From: Spirochaetaceae bacterium
GTDB lineage: Bacteria; Spirochaetota; Spirochaetia; Treponematales; Breznakiellaceae
NCBI GenBank assembly: GCA_031280705.1
Contig: JAITGJ010000028.1
Coordinates: forward strand, 1 to 6,646
Length of the DNA stretch: 6,646 nucleotides
Reading direction: 5' to 3'
Below the pieces are notes generated by a model. That model made no database searches. It had not been told where the DNA came from and saw only the letters and a program-made list of their open reading frames with translations. The first letter of the stretch is position 1. Every line of letters starts with the position of its first letter. Shown here one piece after another: positions 5,843 to 6,646 of the stretch. Position numbers and translations under genes: made by a program.

Positions 5843-6036
5843 TTTAATTTCTTTGAATGTGCGGCACAATCAGCAAGGTATAAATTTATCAAATTTTGAT
5901 ATGTTATACCTGTATCTTCCGCCATCTTTTTGAAAAAATTTATTGTATCTATGTCTATCCTTATGGATATTTGTTTCCGCAACTTTTTTATATACGGATT
6001 CGGTCTCGCATTGGTAAAATCATATTCTTTTCTCAT
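5827..6036 (-). CDS. BrnA/CopG-like antitoxin, apparently without a partner toxin
   Basis: A 69-aa basic protein. It begins MRKEYDFTNARPNPYIKKL, followed by KQISIRIDIDTINFFKKMAE, which fits the beta-strand and first helix of a ribbon-helix-helix DNA-binding fold, and then GITYQNLINLYLADCA for the second helix. This layout is typical of BrnA/CopG-type type II antitoxins, which bind and neutralise an RNase toxin and repress their own operon. I chose the ATG at 6036 because GGAGGG sits seven bases upstream; an in-frame ATG at 6066 lacks a good site. The toxin gene normally precedes brnA, but the roughly 150 bp up to the palindrome at 6190 hold only a promoter and AT-rich DNA. The gene is much more AT-rich than clpB or the kinase gene, which suggests transfer. 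It could act as a stand-alone regulator or anti-addiction antitoxin. Confidence 0.75.
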   Translation of the reverse strand: MRKEYDFTNARPNPYIKKLRKQISIRIDIDTINFFKKMAEDTGITYQNLINLYLADCAAHSKKLNIAWK

Positions 6037-6103
6037 TTTGTTTCCCTCCATACCATTTTGTTTCATTTTTTGTTGCCTTCCTAGCTGTTATTATCCTTTT
6101 TAT

Positions 6104-6132
6104 AATATAATTATGCTATCATTATTTGTCAA
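6104..6132 (-). promoter_or_regulatory. Sigma70-type promoter for the antitoxin gene
   Basis: On the minus strand: perfect -35 TTGACA (6127-6132), 17-bp spacer, -10 TATATT (6104-6109) within very AT-rich DNA. Transcription would start near 6097, giving a leader of about 60 nt before the ATG at 6036. Because the promoter is immediately upstream of the antitoxin, the gene can be expressed without any toxin gene in front. Confidence 0.7.
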
Positions 6133-6189
6133 GATTTTTTTGATAATTTTTTCTTTATTTATTGGGAAATGTATATTTTTATATACTAG

Positions 6190-6228
6190 AGTTGTTTAAT
6201 AACTTCAGTTGTTAAACAACTTCCGCTA
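6190..6228. repeat. 39-bp palindromic element, copy 2
   Basis: AGTTGTTTAATAACT (6190-6204), TC, AGTTGTTAAACAACT (6207-6221), then TCCGCTA. It differs from copy 1 at one base (6211, G for A), which would still allow G-U pairing in RNA. It has the same orientation as copy 1, but no transposase sequence adjoins it. The two copies bracket the antitoxin gene and its promoter. Confidence 0.8.
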
Positions 6229-6387
6229 TTTTTTGGATTATTTCTTCTGCTCCACATGGATGCGGGGCATTCTTGAATGTTCTTGTTTTTTATTGTGCCG
6301 CCCAAATGTCATAAACAGCCGAATGTGCGGTGAAATCCGGCCGGGAGGGCGCGGGTTTTTGATATACAGCTTTCCTTAAAAAAGTAT
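6229..6387. other. Intergenic DNA with no recognised gene
   Basis: The 159 bp between palindrome copy 2 and the URO-D-family stop hold no convincing gene. A small dyad, CATTC-TT-GAATG, lies near 6269-6280. On the minus strand a short frame without a start reads NAPHPCGAEEIIQKIAEVV and stops inside the palindrome; it could be the last residues of a lost gene. No terminator with a U-run is evident. Confidence 0.4.
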
Positions 6388-6646
6388 TTAATCCGGTTTT
6401 CGGGAGTGTCCGGTTTTCACCATGGCAAGGATATTTTCCAGGGGGGCATGTACCGCAACCTCGCAGCCGCTTCCCAGAAAAAAATACCCTCCCGTTCCGG
6501 CTTTTTCAATAGCCCCAACAGCTTCGTCTTCAACCTCCCCAGGTGTTCCCCGGAACAATGCTCCGGCGGGGTTTAAATTGCCCATCAGACACACCTTGCC
6601 CGCTGCCAATTCCTTATAATACACCAGATCAATCTGGTAGTCAACT
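6388..6646 (-). CDS. Uroporphyrinogen-decarboxylase (URO-D) family protein, C-terminal end (runs off the right edge)
   Basis: The last 85 codons of a TIM-barrel protein in the URO-D superfamily, which includes haem-pathway HemE and the corrinoid/coenzyme-M methyltransferases MtaA/MtbA. Diagnostic blocks are KVCLMGNLNPAG, the turn GTPGEVEDEA, and GGYFFLGSGCEVAVHAPLENILAMV, which match the family's C-terminal 'GNldP...L..GtpeeV......i..a..gggfil..GCevp..tp.eNi.amv'. The visible Cys in GSGCEV is typical of the methyltransferase-like branch, where a Cys helps bind zinc, so a role in methyl transfer from a small methylated substrate is more likely than haem synthesis; this is inference because the N-terminal half is missing. 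The reading frame is open to the right edge, so the real start is outside the window. It ends TAA at 6388 with no obvious terminator. Confidence 0.85.
   Translation of the reverse strand, partial: VDYQIDLVYYKELAAGKVCLMGNLNPAGALFRGTPGEVEDEAVGAIEKAGTGGYFFLGSGCEVAVHAPLENILAMVKTGHSRKPD

Noticed and set aside
6229..6387. A complete small gene between palindrome copy 2 and the URO-D-family gene
   Set aside because: The short frames there lack start codons with ribosome-binding sites and are at most about 30 codons; at best they are remnants.

Overview
The window looks like a chromosome segment from a moderately GC-rich spirochaete, most likely a Treponema-type organism of the insect-gut group. This is inferred from the gene mix (a simple-sugar ABC transporter lipoprotein, ClpB, a YegS/DagK-like lipid kinase and a URO-D-family protein), from spirochaete-style small repeats and palindromes, and from a MAH-start gene remnant of a type I associate with treponemes. 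No species can be named from the sequence alone.

Layout. All recognisable intact or partial protein genes lie on the minus strand. At the left edge (1-329) is the N-terminal part of a lipoprotein-type periplasmic sugar-binding protein with its own clear sigma70-type promoter (437-464). Next is a gene-poor stretch (465-871) full of GC-rich dyads, with two strong hairpins after clpB. clpB (872-3487) is complete and encodes 871 aa with both AAA+ modules and the middle coiled coil. Upstream of it is a complete lipid kinase gene (3606-4700), probably in the same transcription unit.

From about 4701 to 6387 the window changes character. A plus-strand promoter (4832-4861) points into a region with no intact gene. 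That region holds a short hairpin, a CT tract, a duplicated element around a GATC-centred palindrome, two back-to-back perfect hairpins and a degenerate 21-bp tandem repeat of about ten units. A decayed plus-strand gene (5329-5591) follows, with two frameshifts and an apparent internal deletion. It is cut by the 5' 41 codons of an IS200/IS605-family transposase (5592-5714, minus). A 39-bp palindromic element occurs twice in the same orientation (5725-5763 and 6190-6228). It brackets an AT-rich segment with one BrnA/CopG-like antitoxin gene (5827-6036) under a good promoter, and no toxin gene is visible. The right edge (6388-6646) is the C-terminal end of a uroporphyrinogen-decarboxylase-family protein.

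How the genes fit together. The kinase-clpB pair is housekeeping (lipid phosphorylation and protein disaggregation) and the left lipoprotein belongs to a transporter operon continuing beyond the window. The 4.8-6.3 kb interval is a repeat-rich accessory island: a recombination scar with transposon debris, an orphan antitoxin and structured repeats. The most unusual items are the 21-bp array, the palindrome-bracketed antitoxin and the apparently gene-less promoter.
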